Counted from the stretch's first letter, positions 11,630 through 22,241 are shown. The stretch is DNA of 64,000 nucleotides from Apiotrichum sp. Y4204 (GCA_025531455.1 JAMYHL010000032.1:62001-126000); one strand, 5' to 3'. Notes: generated by a model from the letters alone, not told the origin. Translations and numbers: made by a program.

Positions 11630-13382
11630 TCATTCGTCGTCCGTCTCCCTGACCTCGGTGCTCTTAAACTTGCGGGCCGAGACACGCCGCTCAAAGAGAA
11701 TGTCGAGCTCACGGTAGGACCGTCCCTTGCATTCCGGCAGGCGGAAGTATGCCCAGACAAGCACGAGGAAACACGATCCGCCCCAGAAGAAACCAGCTTT
11801 GCCCTTCCAGTTCCACGCAGTGGGGTTGATCTGGTACGTGCAGAGGATACCAGCGACGACGCCGGTGATGTTGTACACGACACGCGCGAGGCCGACCGTC
11901 TTGCCACGGAGACGTGTCGACGACGACTCGCCGACGATGCAGTATGCCATCGGGCCGACGGTGAAGTCGTAAACAAACACCCAGATCATGACAAAGGCGG
12001 CCTGGACCCAGCGCGCGGTGTGGTTCGTAGTCGCCGGGAACGCGAGGCCGCCAATGCAGAAGAGGAGGACGCATAGAGTCGACAGTCCGCTGAGGTACAC
12101 TGTGCGCCGCCCGGCATAGGTCATTGTCACCCACGACCCGCAGGTGCCGACAAACGCGAGCGCCATTGTGCCGAGACCGAGCTTGAAAGCGTTTTCCTCT
12201 GAGAGGCCCGCCTGCTCAAAGTAGTATGTCGGCATGTTGGCAAACGACGAGCCGGCAAGGATCTGCGCCGCCCAGCCAATACACGCGATCTCTGTGCGGC
12301 GGCGGTCCGCGCCCTTGAAGCAGTCGAGGTACGATGTGCCTGTCTCGTGGTCGATCTCGAGCTGGTTCGTGCGCACCATCATGGCTACGGTGTTGGCGGG
12401 GGTGATCTTCTCCGACTTGCTCTGCAAGCGCGCGACCGCTGCCTCTGCCTCCGGGAGCCGGCCACTGCGAACGTAGAACCACGGGCTCTCGGGCGCCAGC
12501 GTCGCGAGGATGAAGAGGGGGACGGGCCACACCCACTGCACCGCCCACGGAATCTTGTACGACCACATGTCGGTACGCTTCTGAACGCCGACGAGGACGC
12601 CCGAGGAAATGAACTGGCCGATTACCCAGCAGAGGTTGATGTATGTCGTGAGATAGCCACGAAGGGAGACGGGAGCGACCTCGCTCGCGTATGACACGGC
12701 TGACTGTGGTGTGAGTAGGTGTCTCTCACTTGCTCTTTAAGCGGCTCGTAACGTACACTTGAGAAAGCACCCCATGGGATACCGCACAACAGCTCGCCGA
12801 CGAATAGTACCTGAATGTTGGGCGAGAAGAAGACAACGAAGATGAACGCAGCCATGAGCACCAGGTTGATCTGAATCGTCTTGCGATATCCGTACTTGTC
12901 CTGAAACCACGACGCGATGAAGATGCCACTTGCTGTGAGTTCTTGCTCTACTTCCTGTGTGGTTCGACTTACATGACGTTTCCAATCGTCGGGGCCTGTC
13001 CGACGGCAGTCTGCCACTCGACGGACAGCTGCCATCCGTGCTCTGGGGTATAATGCCCAAACTTCTTACGATACGTCTCTAGAGCGAGAATATTTCCCAA
13101 CAAGGCCGTATCATAGCCCTCCATAATAATCACCAGGCTGATCGCAAACGACCAGAAGATGGCAGTCGGGTACAGGCGGAACGACTCGCGAAGGCTGATG
13201 TTGTGCTCGGCCTCCTCCGCCGCGATCGCGTCCTCGCGCACCTGGTCCCAACCGTCCGCGACCTTGAGGTCGTTCATGTCCTCGATGTGTACATCGTGGG
13301 CAAACGACTTGCCGGCTTCGCTCTCGACGACCGCGTCGCTCTTGATGTCCTTCTCGTTGACGCCCATGTTCGTGTATTGCAA
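11630..13382 (-). CDS. MFS sugar transporter, alpha-glucoside/maltose permease-like
   Basis: Exons 12973-13382, 12757-12928 and 11630-12703 give 551 residues. The protein belongs to the sugar-porter branch of the major facilitator superfamily: a long hydrophilic N-terminus, then membrane helices such as AIFWSFAISLVIIMEGYD, the loop DKYGYRKT, the segment PESPWFYVRSGR before the central loop, and RGKTVGLARVVYNI in the second half. The overall pattern is closest to fungal alpha-glucoside:H+ symporters, but the exact sugar cannot be inferred. The intron 12929-12972 needs an AAG acceptor to keep frame; the intron 12704-12756 is standard. A second Met five codons downstream is an alternative start. 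The gene is divergent from the Zn2Cys6 factor across 466 bp, suggesting control by that factor. Confidence 0.9.
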
Positions 13383-13848
13383 GTTGGAATTGGGGCCCGA
13401 GCTCCGGGATTCCTAGCTCTTTTATGTGTCCAGACCACCCATGCCCTCTGGGGCCCTCGATCGTCTGCGGGGCACACCTCGCGCGACGTGCTGCGGCCTT
13501 GTTGTGGGGGACCCACTCCGCAAGGTCAGAGAAGCATATCGGAGGGCCTCCGATAGATGGGTGCGGCATGTGTTCTGTGTCCCTTGATGGAGTAGCTTCG
13601 GCACAACTCCGGCACTTCTCGGTCCAATGAGCACATGGTACAGAGGACGAGGAAGTCCTACATTACCTGACCGCACGGTGCCACCAGGCACGACCAGGGC
13701 CGTTGGGTGTCCAGATGACCTCGGCGCCGCTCCGAGCCATTGTCCGTGCATCGATGGAGATGGGATCCAGGATATGCCGCACCGAGGATAGGCCGGAGAT
13801 GTTATTGTGCTGTTCTCACTTCGTCATTTAGACAATCTACCTCGCACC
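13383..13848. promoter_or_regulatory. Shared divergent promoter of the sugar transporter and Zn2Cys6 factor
   Basis: The start codons of the transporter (minus) and the Zn2Cys6 regulator (plus) are 466 bp apart with no gene between them. The interval contains several CGG/CCG triplets and one long inverted repeat at 13536-13554. Divergent pairing of a Zn2Cys6 factor with a permease is a common fungal arrangement for pathway-specific control. The regulatory link here is inferred from position only. Confidence 0.5.
13536..13554. promoter_or_regulatory. Inverted repeat CGG-N7-CCG, candidate Zn2Cys6 operator
   Basis: The segment reads TATCGGAG-GGC-CTCCGATA: two perfectly complementary 8-bp arms around a 3-bp centre. 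It therefore has CGG and CCG triplets separated by 7 bp. Fungal Zn2Cys6 dimers typically bind paired CGG triplets with a factor-specific spacing. The site is 154 bp from the transporter start and 295 bp from the regulator start. Its function is inferred. Confidence 0.45.
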
Positions 13849-16024
13849 ATGCCGGCGGAGAGATCAACATCGACGAAACGCCCGTCGTGCCATCTGTGCC
13901 GACTCCGAAAGGTCAAGTGCGTCACAGACTCGGGCGCCGACCGATGCCGGGGCTGTGTGGCTCTCAACCGGCAGTGCGAGGTGCCCCAAAGCCGAAGACG
14001 GCCGGGGCCTGTGAGCCGGTACGTTTGTGGGAACCCAAGTTTGCTGATCCCCGTTAGGTACGCATTAGAGGCGCTTCCTGTCGCGGCCTCAGCTTGGTCC
14101 GAGTGCCGAGCGGGGCCGGGTCCTACGACGCAGGCCCAACGGGATTCGGAGAGGAAAGCCCTTTCCGTGACGCAGAGTGCATCGACAACTGGAGCAGACG
14201 GTGGGGAGATGGAGGAGCTCCGATCTGCGTCGTTGCCGCGTTCCGACTGGGGAACTCAGGCAGTTTCTGACGAGCTCCGAGGAGGTGGGAGCTGCCAGTG
14301 GGTCGGTCCCCATCCTGGTGGTCGGAGAGGGGCCGAAGATCTCCAGCTTAGAGCCACGAGTGCAGACCGCGCACCATTGGAGGACCGACGCGGGAGGCCC
14401 TCTCTTGGCCATTCGATGCACACCGTGAGTGGTCGCGAGACTGTCAGCTGATCGCAGCCCGCCTCGCATACTTCGAAAGCTGCGTCCACCCACATCGAGG
14501 ACGTGATCGAGTGGAGCACCGCGACGCGCATCCTGCATGCATACCACGCGTATCTCTAGTATGCCCTGCTGCACGTACTGCCTAACACCAGCCCGCTCAT
14601 CCCGGTCGTGCACTGGCCGACGTTTGTGCAGCAGCTCGTGTCCCGTGAGGATGAGCGGAACAAACGCTGGCGTGCGCTTGTGTTCTCCATCCGTGGGTCA
14701 CGACGTAGCGGTTTGGCTGCGGTTTGGCTAATGTCAGTGGCATACTCTATTGTCCAGCTTCCTCGCGCGGCGTTGGCCTTTATGGATGTGGAGGAGCTCG
14801 TGCCCTTGCACCAGCGTTGCTTTGCGGCCTCGCAGGCATTACAGAACCGGAAGTTGAAGGAGCTCGCTGTGATAGACATAGGGTAAGATGACTTGTCGGC
14901 CAATATTAACACTTTAGAACGCTCTAGTGAGCAGCATGCCTCGGCACCAGCACTGACCGTCAGCTATCAGCACATCTACCTCGCCACGCTTTCCCAAAAA
15001 CACATAGCAAACGCGACCTTGACTCGCGCCATTCGGCTCGCTCAGGAGCTGCGAATGCATGACCAGGATCCGCCAGAAATCGAGGACTTCATCGAATACC
15101 AAGTGCGGAAGCGCATATTCTGGCTGTTGTGTAGGTTCCTAGTGGTGTTAGCGCTGAACCCAGACGGCTCCGATCGCACTATCGGTATTCTGGACGGCAC
15201 GCCGATGCACATCTGGGACTGGGACGTGCAGGTCCCATATCCACTGGCCGTAGATGATGAGTTCATGACCAAAGCGGGCTCTTTTCCGCAGCCATCGAAC
15301 CGCACGTCCGTACTGGCGGGTTTCCACTACGTCTCGCGGATTCACCACCTCCTCGGCGCCGTCCTCTCGACCCTCCGTGCCCTCCAGTCGTCGAAGCCAT
15401 CTTCGACGCCGTACGGTATTCCCTTCCCTGTTCCAACCTTCTCCTCATCCTCCGTGTTTCTCAGCGCCCTCAATGCCATACTGGAAGAACTACCCCACGA
15501 GCTGCAACTCGGCCAAGTGTCCGAGCACACTCCGGTTGGCGGCGACGAGAAACCTGGAAGCGACGGATTTGCTATATGCCGCGTCAACATCCTCGTCACG
15601 CAGGCTCTAACGCGTACGGCGATTCAACAGTACGCGTACGCCATGGGCGAAGAGGACGCGGCGTTCCATCCCCCGCCCCGGACGCTGGTTCTCGAGACTC
15701 TGGACGCCATGTCCACGGAAAGTCTCACGGCCAACGGAGACTCTTTGGTGCGTACCTGTCAAAGATACTGAAAGCTAACTTGCAGCGCATGAAAGTTCTG
15801 TACTTTGTTCTCTCCGGAATGCGCGATTCCATAGCCGACGAGACCGATTCCCCGCCCTCCGAGTTCCTTGCCATGGTATGGTTTCCTCCCTTCTTCGCTG
15901 ACTGCAGTATTTGCACTTGCGGGAGCAGCAACAAGCCAATGTGCTCCTGGAAGCCGCCCAGAGCTCAGACGGTAGTCGACAGGAGTCACCCGCTCTGCAT
16001 GAACAACGGCAGAATCACGTGTAA
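13849..16024 (+). CDS. Zn2Cys6 fungal-type transcription factor
   Basis: Nine exons by my model: 13849-14018, 14058-14424, 14458-14549, 14592-14692, 14738-14882, 14964-15130, 15164-15747, 15786-15875 and 15908-16024, giving 610 residues. The binuclear zinc cluster is complete: C14-x2-C17-x6-C24-x8-C33-x2-C36-x6-C43, followed by a basic linker. The middle matches the fungal-specific transcription-factor domain (LIPVVHWPTF, ATLTRAIRLAQEL, RKRIFWLLYGSDRT). An in-frame TAG at 14557-14559 lies inside a 42-nt intron (14550-14591) with a CTAAC branch site, so the gene appears intact. Intron 14883-14963 could instead end at 14928, which would add about 12 residues and also keeps frame. Introns of 32-33 nt occur three times. 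Position suggests control of the adjacent transporter and perhaps the Old Yellow Enzyme gene. Confidence 0.85.
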
Positions 16025-17179
16025 CGTTCGTGCAGCATTGGTCGCTCCGGAAAGCGGCTTTTATCTCGATCGTCTCTTAGGCCTCACCGAAGCTTTTATA
16101 CCGATCCTCTCTTTGGCCTCACCGAAATACAAGTCGCTTGGCATTCCGTAAACGCCGAAGCATCTTCAAGCCACCGACTGCGACCGCCAGGGAAGCCGAC
16201 CACGGCGGTTACCAGCATCTTGATGCAATGTGCATCGACGAGGATCCGGGCGCCGGAGACACGGAGCATGCAGCTGAGATTTTCACGTTGAAGCGACGAT
16301 GGATGAGTCATCTTGCGGTATCTTCTTCGGTCTCTTCCTGGGCATTCGGACACCCAAGACAGGGACGAAGATGGTCGTGTGAAGCATCCTATCGATCCAC
16401 CCAGCAAACTGTGCGTGATTGGACCACCAACCTATGGGAGAAGGCACGAGACATGTATGTATCCTTGGATGAGAGCATGTGTGGGAATGGGTAGATACAG
16501 GTGGGGCAACCGCATTCGCGAGCCGGCGCAGCCGAGGCACTACGGCCGATCAGTCCAGCGATGTTCTTGGCGCCATCATCTTGTCGACGGCTCGTCTTTG
16601 GGCAAACTTATCTGATAGTGCTATCTGATAGTAAAAATACTCCCGTCCGGCCGAAGCGCTCTAACCATTGTGTGCCTGATCATGAGCCCCGAGTTTCCCA
16701 TCAACTGCTTGCTGGAACCGCCCCTCTCCCCTGGTTCCCATGGTGGATACGGGGAGGATACGGAAACACCCTCATCCTCTCATCTCTTTCCTACTCCAGC
16801 GCCAAGATTAACCCGTCGCCCATGAGATTGACCGGGCCCACCATACTTACTCCTCCCACTCCAGGCTCGGCCGACCTGGAGACTGAGAGCAAGTCAGGGT
16901 AGCGTCGTCACCGCTGTCCACATGTCACCTGCAGATTCGGAGAACATGGAATGGAGAATGTCTTACAGTGCTCGGATGCGTACCTCGGCGTTTCTGACAG
17001 GCCCCGGTACGCCAAGTTTGGATCGCAGTCGGCCGACTCACGGCGTTCTCTTGGACTCCTTCCCATTGTTCTACCCTCCCAGGTGGGCAGCTGCAGATCA
17101 TATAAGCCTGTGCCTGTAGTCACCCTTCCTCTCCACCCTCGGATTCCCATCTGCCCCGACTCCCAAAAAAGCACCCAAA
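16025..17179. other. Intergenic region with short direct repeats
   Basis: No supportable gene. Two imperfect 24-bp direct repeats (GATCGTCTCTTAGGCC and GATCCTCTCTTTGGCC, each followed by TCACCGAA) lie at 16068-16091 and 16103-16126. A tandem pair of TATCTGATAGT lies near 16610-16633. The final 100 bp are the CT-rich leader of the BIM1-like gene. Confidence 0.45.
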
Positions 17180-18039
17180 ATGCTCGTCACCTCGCTCGTC
17201 GCTACCCTCTCGGCCTCGCTCGCGAGCGCCCTCGCCGTCCGCCACCATCTCAGCATCAATGTAGGCTCTATTCCCGGTTGACCATCTAGCTAACCTCAAA
17301 GGACTTTAAGGAGTCGCCCATCACCTTCTCCTTCCCGCCCGGCCGTACGGGTTTCAATGCCGCATCGGCGAACACCGCGCCGTGCGGCGGCATGGCTATG
17401 AGCGAGCGCGTCAAGTACCCGCTCACGGGCGGCGACATTGCCGTGACGCAGCGCACGGCCGTCGACAACCTCCAAATCTTCTACTACAAGGGCGACAACC
17501 CGACCAAGTTCCACTCATTCGAGAGTTACACCAAGACAGTCACCGACATTGGTCCGGGACACTACTGCACCAAGGCGCCTGACTTTTCGGCCCGCGGCTT
17601 TGCGGCCGGGGACCTTGGCACCCTCCTCATTATCTACGCGTTGGACAACCACCAGGACTCGTTCTACTACCAGTGTGCGGACATTGAGCTTGTCGACTCT
17701 GCCTCGTTCGTCCAGCCCTCCAACATCGTGTGCGGAAACTTCACCTCGGAGATTAAGGTCGAGGGCGAAGGCGGCACCGTCCACTCCATCGCCCACCCCA
17801 CCACCGGCGCCGCGGCCGGATACACTGCTGCTGCCGGAAAGCCCTCCAATGAGGAGTCCAGCTCCGGTCTTAACGCCGCCCAGGGTGGTGGTATCGGTGC
17901 CGGAGTCACGCTTGCGGTCGTCGCTCTCGCTCTCGCCGCCCTCTACGCCGTTGGCCGCGTCCACTTCGGCAAGCGCAACGCTGCGGTCTCCCTTGACGAC
18001 TCGTCGTCCACCGCGTCGGTCATGAAGCAGCGCGCCTAA
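17180..18039 (+). CDS. BIM1-like (copper acquisition factor/LPMO-like) surface protein with C-terminal membrane segment
   Basis: Exons 17180-17260 and 17302-18039 give 272 residues; the intron is 41 nt with a CTAAC branch. The N-terminus is a signal peptide (MLVTSLVATLSASLASALA). The rest resembles the BIM1-like/X325 domain by its length, the early P-P-G-R-T-G-F stretch, the APCGG motif, and the later Cys residues around GHYCTKAP, YYQCADIEL and IVCGNFTSEI. Cryptococcus Bim1 helps copper uptake at the cell surface, and X325 relatives bind copper through an N-terminal His. Here the mature start would be near VRHHLSIN, so a clean N-terminal His is not assured. The C-terminus has a Gly/Ser linker, a hydrophobic segment (GVTLAVVALALAALYAVG) and a short basic tail, suggesting a type I membrane protein rather than a GPI anchor. 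Confidence 0.75.
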
Positions 18040-18522
18040 GCCTAGACGTTGGAAGACATGTGCATTATATTTTGATACGGTAACCCCGAATAAAAGAGTT
18101 TACAGAAGCTAGAAGTGAAGCCGAGTGGATTAAAGATGGCAGAACTGCCGACTCGCCCGTGAAGTAATGTCGGGTACAATGATGATGCAATGTCCTACTC
18201 GAGCGAGCCAAGCCCACCGGAGTGGTCGAGGCCCTCCGGCCGACACTGATTAAACTCGACTTTCGTCAGGCTCTCACTTGACCACTTGCTTTGGCACACT
18301 AGGCCGATGCTTCGAGGCGCTGCTTGGCATTCCGGCATTTCGGATGAGCCACGCGCAACAACCTTCCAATCATGCGGCCGCTCTATCCCTTACTTCGTAG
18401 CGACCGCAATTCATGTATTAAAAAGCTTCACGTCTTGCTTCTCTCCGGGCCTCAAAGCTTCAAGGGCTCAAACAAAAAGCGAGAGCAGCTTCTAAAACAG
18501 AAAAAGAAAGCAAAAGCACAGT
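18040..18522. other. Intergenic region upstream of tRNA-Lys copy 2
   Basis: No gene is seen. The T-rich tRNA-sense stretch just downstream of the tRNA (18490-18515) is the likely Pol III terminator. An AT-rich segment near 18060-18100 is probably the 3' end of the BIM1-like transcript. Confidence 0.4.
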
Positions 18523-18606
18523 AGCCTCGTATGGGGCTCGAACCCATGACATTTTGATATCTTAAGTAGTAAGAGTCAAACTATCTACCGACTGATATAA
18601 CGAGGC
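18523..18606 (-). tRNA. tRNA-Lys(CUU), copy 2, with an 11-nt intron
   Basis: Mature arms are identical to copy 1, including discriminator U. The intron after base 37 is CTACTTAAGAT, one base longer than in copy 1. Its AAG can pair with the CUU anticodon. A long T-rich tract follows on the sense strand. Confidence 0.95.
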
Positions 18607-19593
18607 GAGATAAAATTTGAATCCGAGACATGCCCATAACCGGAGGGAACTGTGACTCGCACGTGCCCGTCTTCCAAGTCAAGCTAGTCAAGTACGCCAA
18701 GCGGGCTAACGCCATTAAACAATGGCCCAGACCAAAGGAAAGCTATTCATAGACTTCTTGAGAGGCTACACCAGGGGGCCTGGAACTTTTAATGGCGAGC
18801 CCGGCGAGCACACAACAAGAACACGACAACACGACACCGAGCAGGTTTGACATTGATTGGTCCACCTGTTCACCGCCAGGGTACCGCTTCCCGTCTGGTC
18901 CGGTTCCGTGCGGCATCACGTACCGCCATCTTAACATGGTCAACATGGATCGTGCAACACATTGGGAGTATGGAAAGAACAGGGCGGGGGCGAGGGGGCG
19001 TGTGCCTGCCGTCCCGCAACGCCAGGAGGCCCCGTGTCGACCGCAGAATCCGGCACAGCGGTGTGGCTTGAGACACTGAGGAATAAGCTCAACAGGTACA
19101 GCACCCAGCACAGAGATACCAGTAATAGCAGAGCTGAAACAAGCCAGTGGGACAGCCATGAAGGGGCCGGCATCGCCACAGTAACTTTGAGAGCGAATGT
19201 CGGAGGCTCGGAAAGATACCTTCCCGTGCAGGAGCGACCCATGGATCGATATGAATCCATGGAGCAAGGAACAATGTGAGCGGGTCAGTGCGCGGTGCAT
19301 GAACTGAGCACTGGCGCACTGGAGGCAATGGAATGCGAAACGGGTATAATCGGTTAGGAGCTTAGCTTGGTGCGCTCCTCCTGTGCTGCTGTGCTGTGCT
19401 TAGCCGGAACGTGCTCCTCGGATCTGTCGAGAAAGCTAGCGCGAACGACAAGCGCCTCTACATAAGAGCACCGAGCAGAGGCGGTGTGCAATTCATCCCC
19501 CATTAAATCTTCATACACACCACTTTGACGCGTCGAGCACTCCTACCTTCTCACCATCTCTCGCTCTCAACGACCTCGAGCTCTCCGGCCGCC
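18607..19593. other. Intergenic region, no supportable gene
   Basis: Frames on the minus strand at 18743-19300 and 18940-19260 include a hydrophobic stretch (WLVSALLLLVSLCWVLYLL), but no splice-consistent gene model could be built around it. The last 100 bp form a CT-rich leader for the next gene. Confidence 0.35.
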
Positions 19594-20037
19594 ATGTCGA
19601 TCTCTTCCGTCTCCCAGGTCAACGCCACGGCGTCTGCCTCGTCCCACGCGCCGCTACCCTCAAAGTACAACCGGCGGTGCAACGAGCGCATTCCCCGATG
19701 GTACGAGAACTACGGCGTTGGAATGTCCGTTTGCGTTATCGACATCAAGTCGGCGGTCATGGACCGCTGCTGCCAAGAGGTCAACGGCAAGACCTGGGTG
19801 AACCACTTCGACTCGGAGCAGGACAAGCGGAACAACTGCTCCCTGCCGCCGCAGACCAACTGTCTGACCGACAAAGTCGACGCGTTCACCAACTGCGCGC
19901 TCAAGTCGAACGACACGAGCTTCGTCCAGTGCCGTACCAACCGTGACCGCCAGGGGCGCAATAGCGCATCGAAAGCGAGCACGGCCGTCACCGGCCTCGT
20001 TGTCGCGCTGGCGGCCCTCGCCGTCATCTCTTGCTAG
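19594..20037 (+). CDS. Small Cys-rich protein with a C-terminal hydrophobic tail
   Basis: An intronless frame from an ATG in strong context (gccgccATGt) gives 147 residues. An in-frame extension upstream to 19525 starts with TTG and is not used. The protein has nine or so Cys residues including a CC pair in DRCCQEV, and the segments CNERIPRWYENYGVGMSVC and NCLTDKVDAFTNCAL. It ends with a Ser/Ala-rich stretch and a hydrophobic tail (AVTGLVVALAALAVIS) closing in Cys. The tail looks like a GPI signal or tail anchor, but there is no N-terminal signal peptide on this model, so an upstream exon may be missing. No family is recognised. It could be a surface or ER-membrane protein. Confidence 0.7.
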   Translation: MSISSVSQVNATASASSHAPLPSKYNRRCNERIPRWYENYGVGMSVCVIDIKSAVMDRCCQEVNGKTWVNHFDSEQDKRNNCSLPPQTNCLTDKVDAFTNCALKSNDTSFVQCRTNRDRQGRNSASKASTAVTGLVVALAALAVISC

Positions 20038-20613
20038 CTGCAGTTGAGCACCTTCGCCATAGACTACACTCCTATAAATGCATTGTAACTTTTAGCTGAA
20101 GGGCGGTGGAGGAGTTGGCCGAAAAAGGTTGGAGTTTTCGCTGGCCAAGATCAGACGTGCATTGGGCCGCTTTGTCAGTCCAACACAGGTATCCCAGGTA
20201 TGGCCGGAGACATGCAGATCTCTTTCTGGTCCGAGATTCTGCCTAATCCTCTCAGTGTCATTTCAAGATACCAAGCCAAGGGTTGCCAAGTCGATCACGT
20301 TGCGGCAATTCCACCAGACGGTGGGAACAGAACTGGGAATCGTGCCTCTCCCTGGTACCAGTGTTGGTGTTTCCTCTACATCCCCTTCGATAGGTCCGCC
20401 TGGCCTACCTCCATGTACACCGTCGCAGAGCATCACAAGCTGGGACGCCGTTGCTGTTGCTGTTGTACTGCTCGTCTCTGAAAAGAGAGCACGAAGCAAC
20501 ATCGTGTCGCACGTGTCTTACACTACACTGAACACCACACACCGTCGGCCATCGAGGACTCTCAACGCACAAAAAGCATCCCAGAGTCATCCTCCGAGTC
20601 GCTGCTGAACAGC
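20038..20613. other. Intergenic region, no gene seen
   Basis: Short overlapping frames only. A T run on the tRNA sense strand near 20570 (CTTTTTGTG) may terminate tRNA-Lys copy 3. Confidence 0.4.
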
Positions 20614-20702
20614 AGCCTCGTATGGGGCTCGAACCCATGACATTTTGATATCTTTACAGAGGGAGTAAGAGTCAAACTATCTACCGACTGATATAACGAG
20701 GC
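20614..20702 (-). tRNA. tRNA-Lys(CUU), copy 3, with a 16-nt intron
   Basis: Mature arms are identical to the other copies. The intron is the longest and most divergent: CTCCCTCTGTAAAGAT. It still starts with CT and still ends AAGAT, so an AAG that can pair with the anticodon is kept. Confidence 0.95.
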
Positions 20703-21300
20703 GTTCACGTCGGCGATCGCGGCGCCGGGCCGCGGCGTCGGCGCCAGGCAGTCGCGCGCTGAAGGCGTGTGTGTGATTACCAGAGAACGAAGAGAACGGG
20801 GTGCGATGGAAGTCAATTACCGATGCAAGGTGACATAGATGATAAGAAGGTACGCTGCTTTGATAAAGATAATCTATATGGAAAGGAAAGAGAATCTGAT
20901 GTCAGCGGAGATATTGAGGGGCCATGGTTCACAATCTGCAGCTCTGCAGACTGTTCTAGGCAGATCGGGATCGTTGATCGCTGATCAACGTTCCGTCAAG
21001 GCCGCCAAGGTGTATGGCCTCGCGGGAGCAAGGCACGACGTCTGAGGATCTAGAATCTACAGTAGCTTGCGCCTGGCGGGTGGCAACAAACATTAGCGGG
21101 GGCTCGTTTAAGTTTCTAAACCTCAATCCACTCAGCTTGAATCCAGGTTCATCAACACACGACAATCATTGAGGGAAATGGAGCACCAGTCGCGCCCAAC
21201 TTCCATCAACTTGATGTTTTGAACAGTCATCAAAACTTTGTTCCTTTCATCTCGTCCCTTTTCTTTCTCCGTTTCCCTCTACATATCCAAACATTCGATA
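20703..21300. other. Promoter region of UBC9, with a small inverted repeat
   Basis: CGTTGATC and GATCAACG lie at 20972-20990 around a 3-nt centre, a perfect 8-bp hairpin. No gene is seen. The last 80 bp are a CT-rich leader. Confidence 0.4.
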
Positions 21301-22241
21301 ATGGTATGTCTGCTAAATCATAGTGATATCCGAGCTGACAATCACAGAGTTCCCTTGCAACCGCGCGCCTGACCGAGGAGCGTAAGCAGTGGCGTAAGGA
21401 CCACCCGTTCGTGAGTGTCCGAGATGCGCGTTTGCACGCGAGAATGGGAAACAGGCGGCAGCTGTGAGCCGTAAAGTAGCTGGCTCAAAGCGTATTATGC
21501 TGTCTGTCTGAGGAACAGGTGCACATGGCCGACTGACCAAGATATTCCCAGAGAGTTAGAACTGACATTTGACAGGGTTTCTACGCGCGCCCCTCGAAGA
21601 AGGAAGACGGCACGCTGAACATGATGAGCTGGGAGATTGGAATTCCTGGGAAGGCCGGTGTGAGTGGCTGAGTACATTCAGCTAATAGGTATCACACGAC
21701 TGACGGCAGACCAACTGGGAGGGCGGCATGTATGTCGTCAGCATGAACTTCCCCGATGGTGAGTTGGAGAGGGCGCACGTCGTGGACGAACTCGTTTAAT
21801 GCACGTGGAACGTGCTGTGGTCTCCTGCCTGAGCATATGCTGACTGGCAGAATATCCCACCAAGCCTCCGAAGTGTGAGTCTTCTTCTGGTCCGCACTTG
21901 CTCACCCTGCAGGCAGGTTCACTCCGCCGCTGTTCCACCCGAACGTCTACCCCTCTGGAACCATCTGCCTCTCGATTCTGGACGAGGAGAAGAGCTGGAA
22001 ACCTCAGATTACGATCAAGCAGGTGAGCTTGCCCAATCCCTTGATAGAAGCTCACATTACAGATCGTTCTCGGCATCCAGGACCTGCTCGACAATGCTAA
22101 CATTGGTGATCCCGCGCAGATTGATGCGTACCAGATGTTCAAGTGGGTCCCTGCAGGTTTAACGTCTAACCCAACAGGAACGACCGTACGTCGTACGAGA
22201 AGCGCATCAAGCAGCAGGCCGCCGAGCGCCGCCCCAAGTAA
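21301..22241 (+). CDS. UBC9: SUMO-conjugating enzyme Ubc9
   Basis: Eight exons (21301-21303, 21348-21410, 21576-21659, 21710-21758, 21851-21874, 21913-22022, 22063-22142, 22178-22241) give 158 residues, matching the 157-158 of known Ubc9. The first coding exon is the ATG alone and exon 5 is only 24 nt. The catalytic Cys is C93 in [10 protein letters not shown], preceded by HPN (83-85). The segment [10 protein letters not shown], the basic N-terminal helix and [17 protein letters not shown] are characteristic of the SUMO E2 rather than ubiquitin E2s. The enzyme takes SUMO from the Aos1-Uba2 E1 and transfers it to substrate lysines, largely in the nucleus. Frame closure across all seven introns strongly supports the model. 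Confidence 0.97.

Noticed and set aside
13849..16024. Zn2Cys6 gene as a pseudogene with an internal stop
   Set aside because: The stop lies in a 42-nt intron with standard signals, and all nine exons close in frame to 610 residues.
18743..19300. Minus-strand frames with a hydrophobic stretch
   Set aside because: A single hydrophobic segment in a frame without supported start, splice sites or conserved surroundings is not enough for a gene call.
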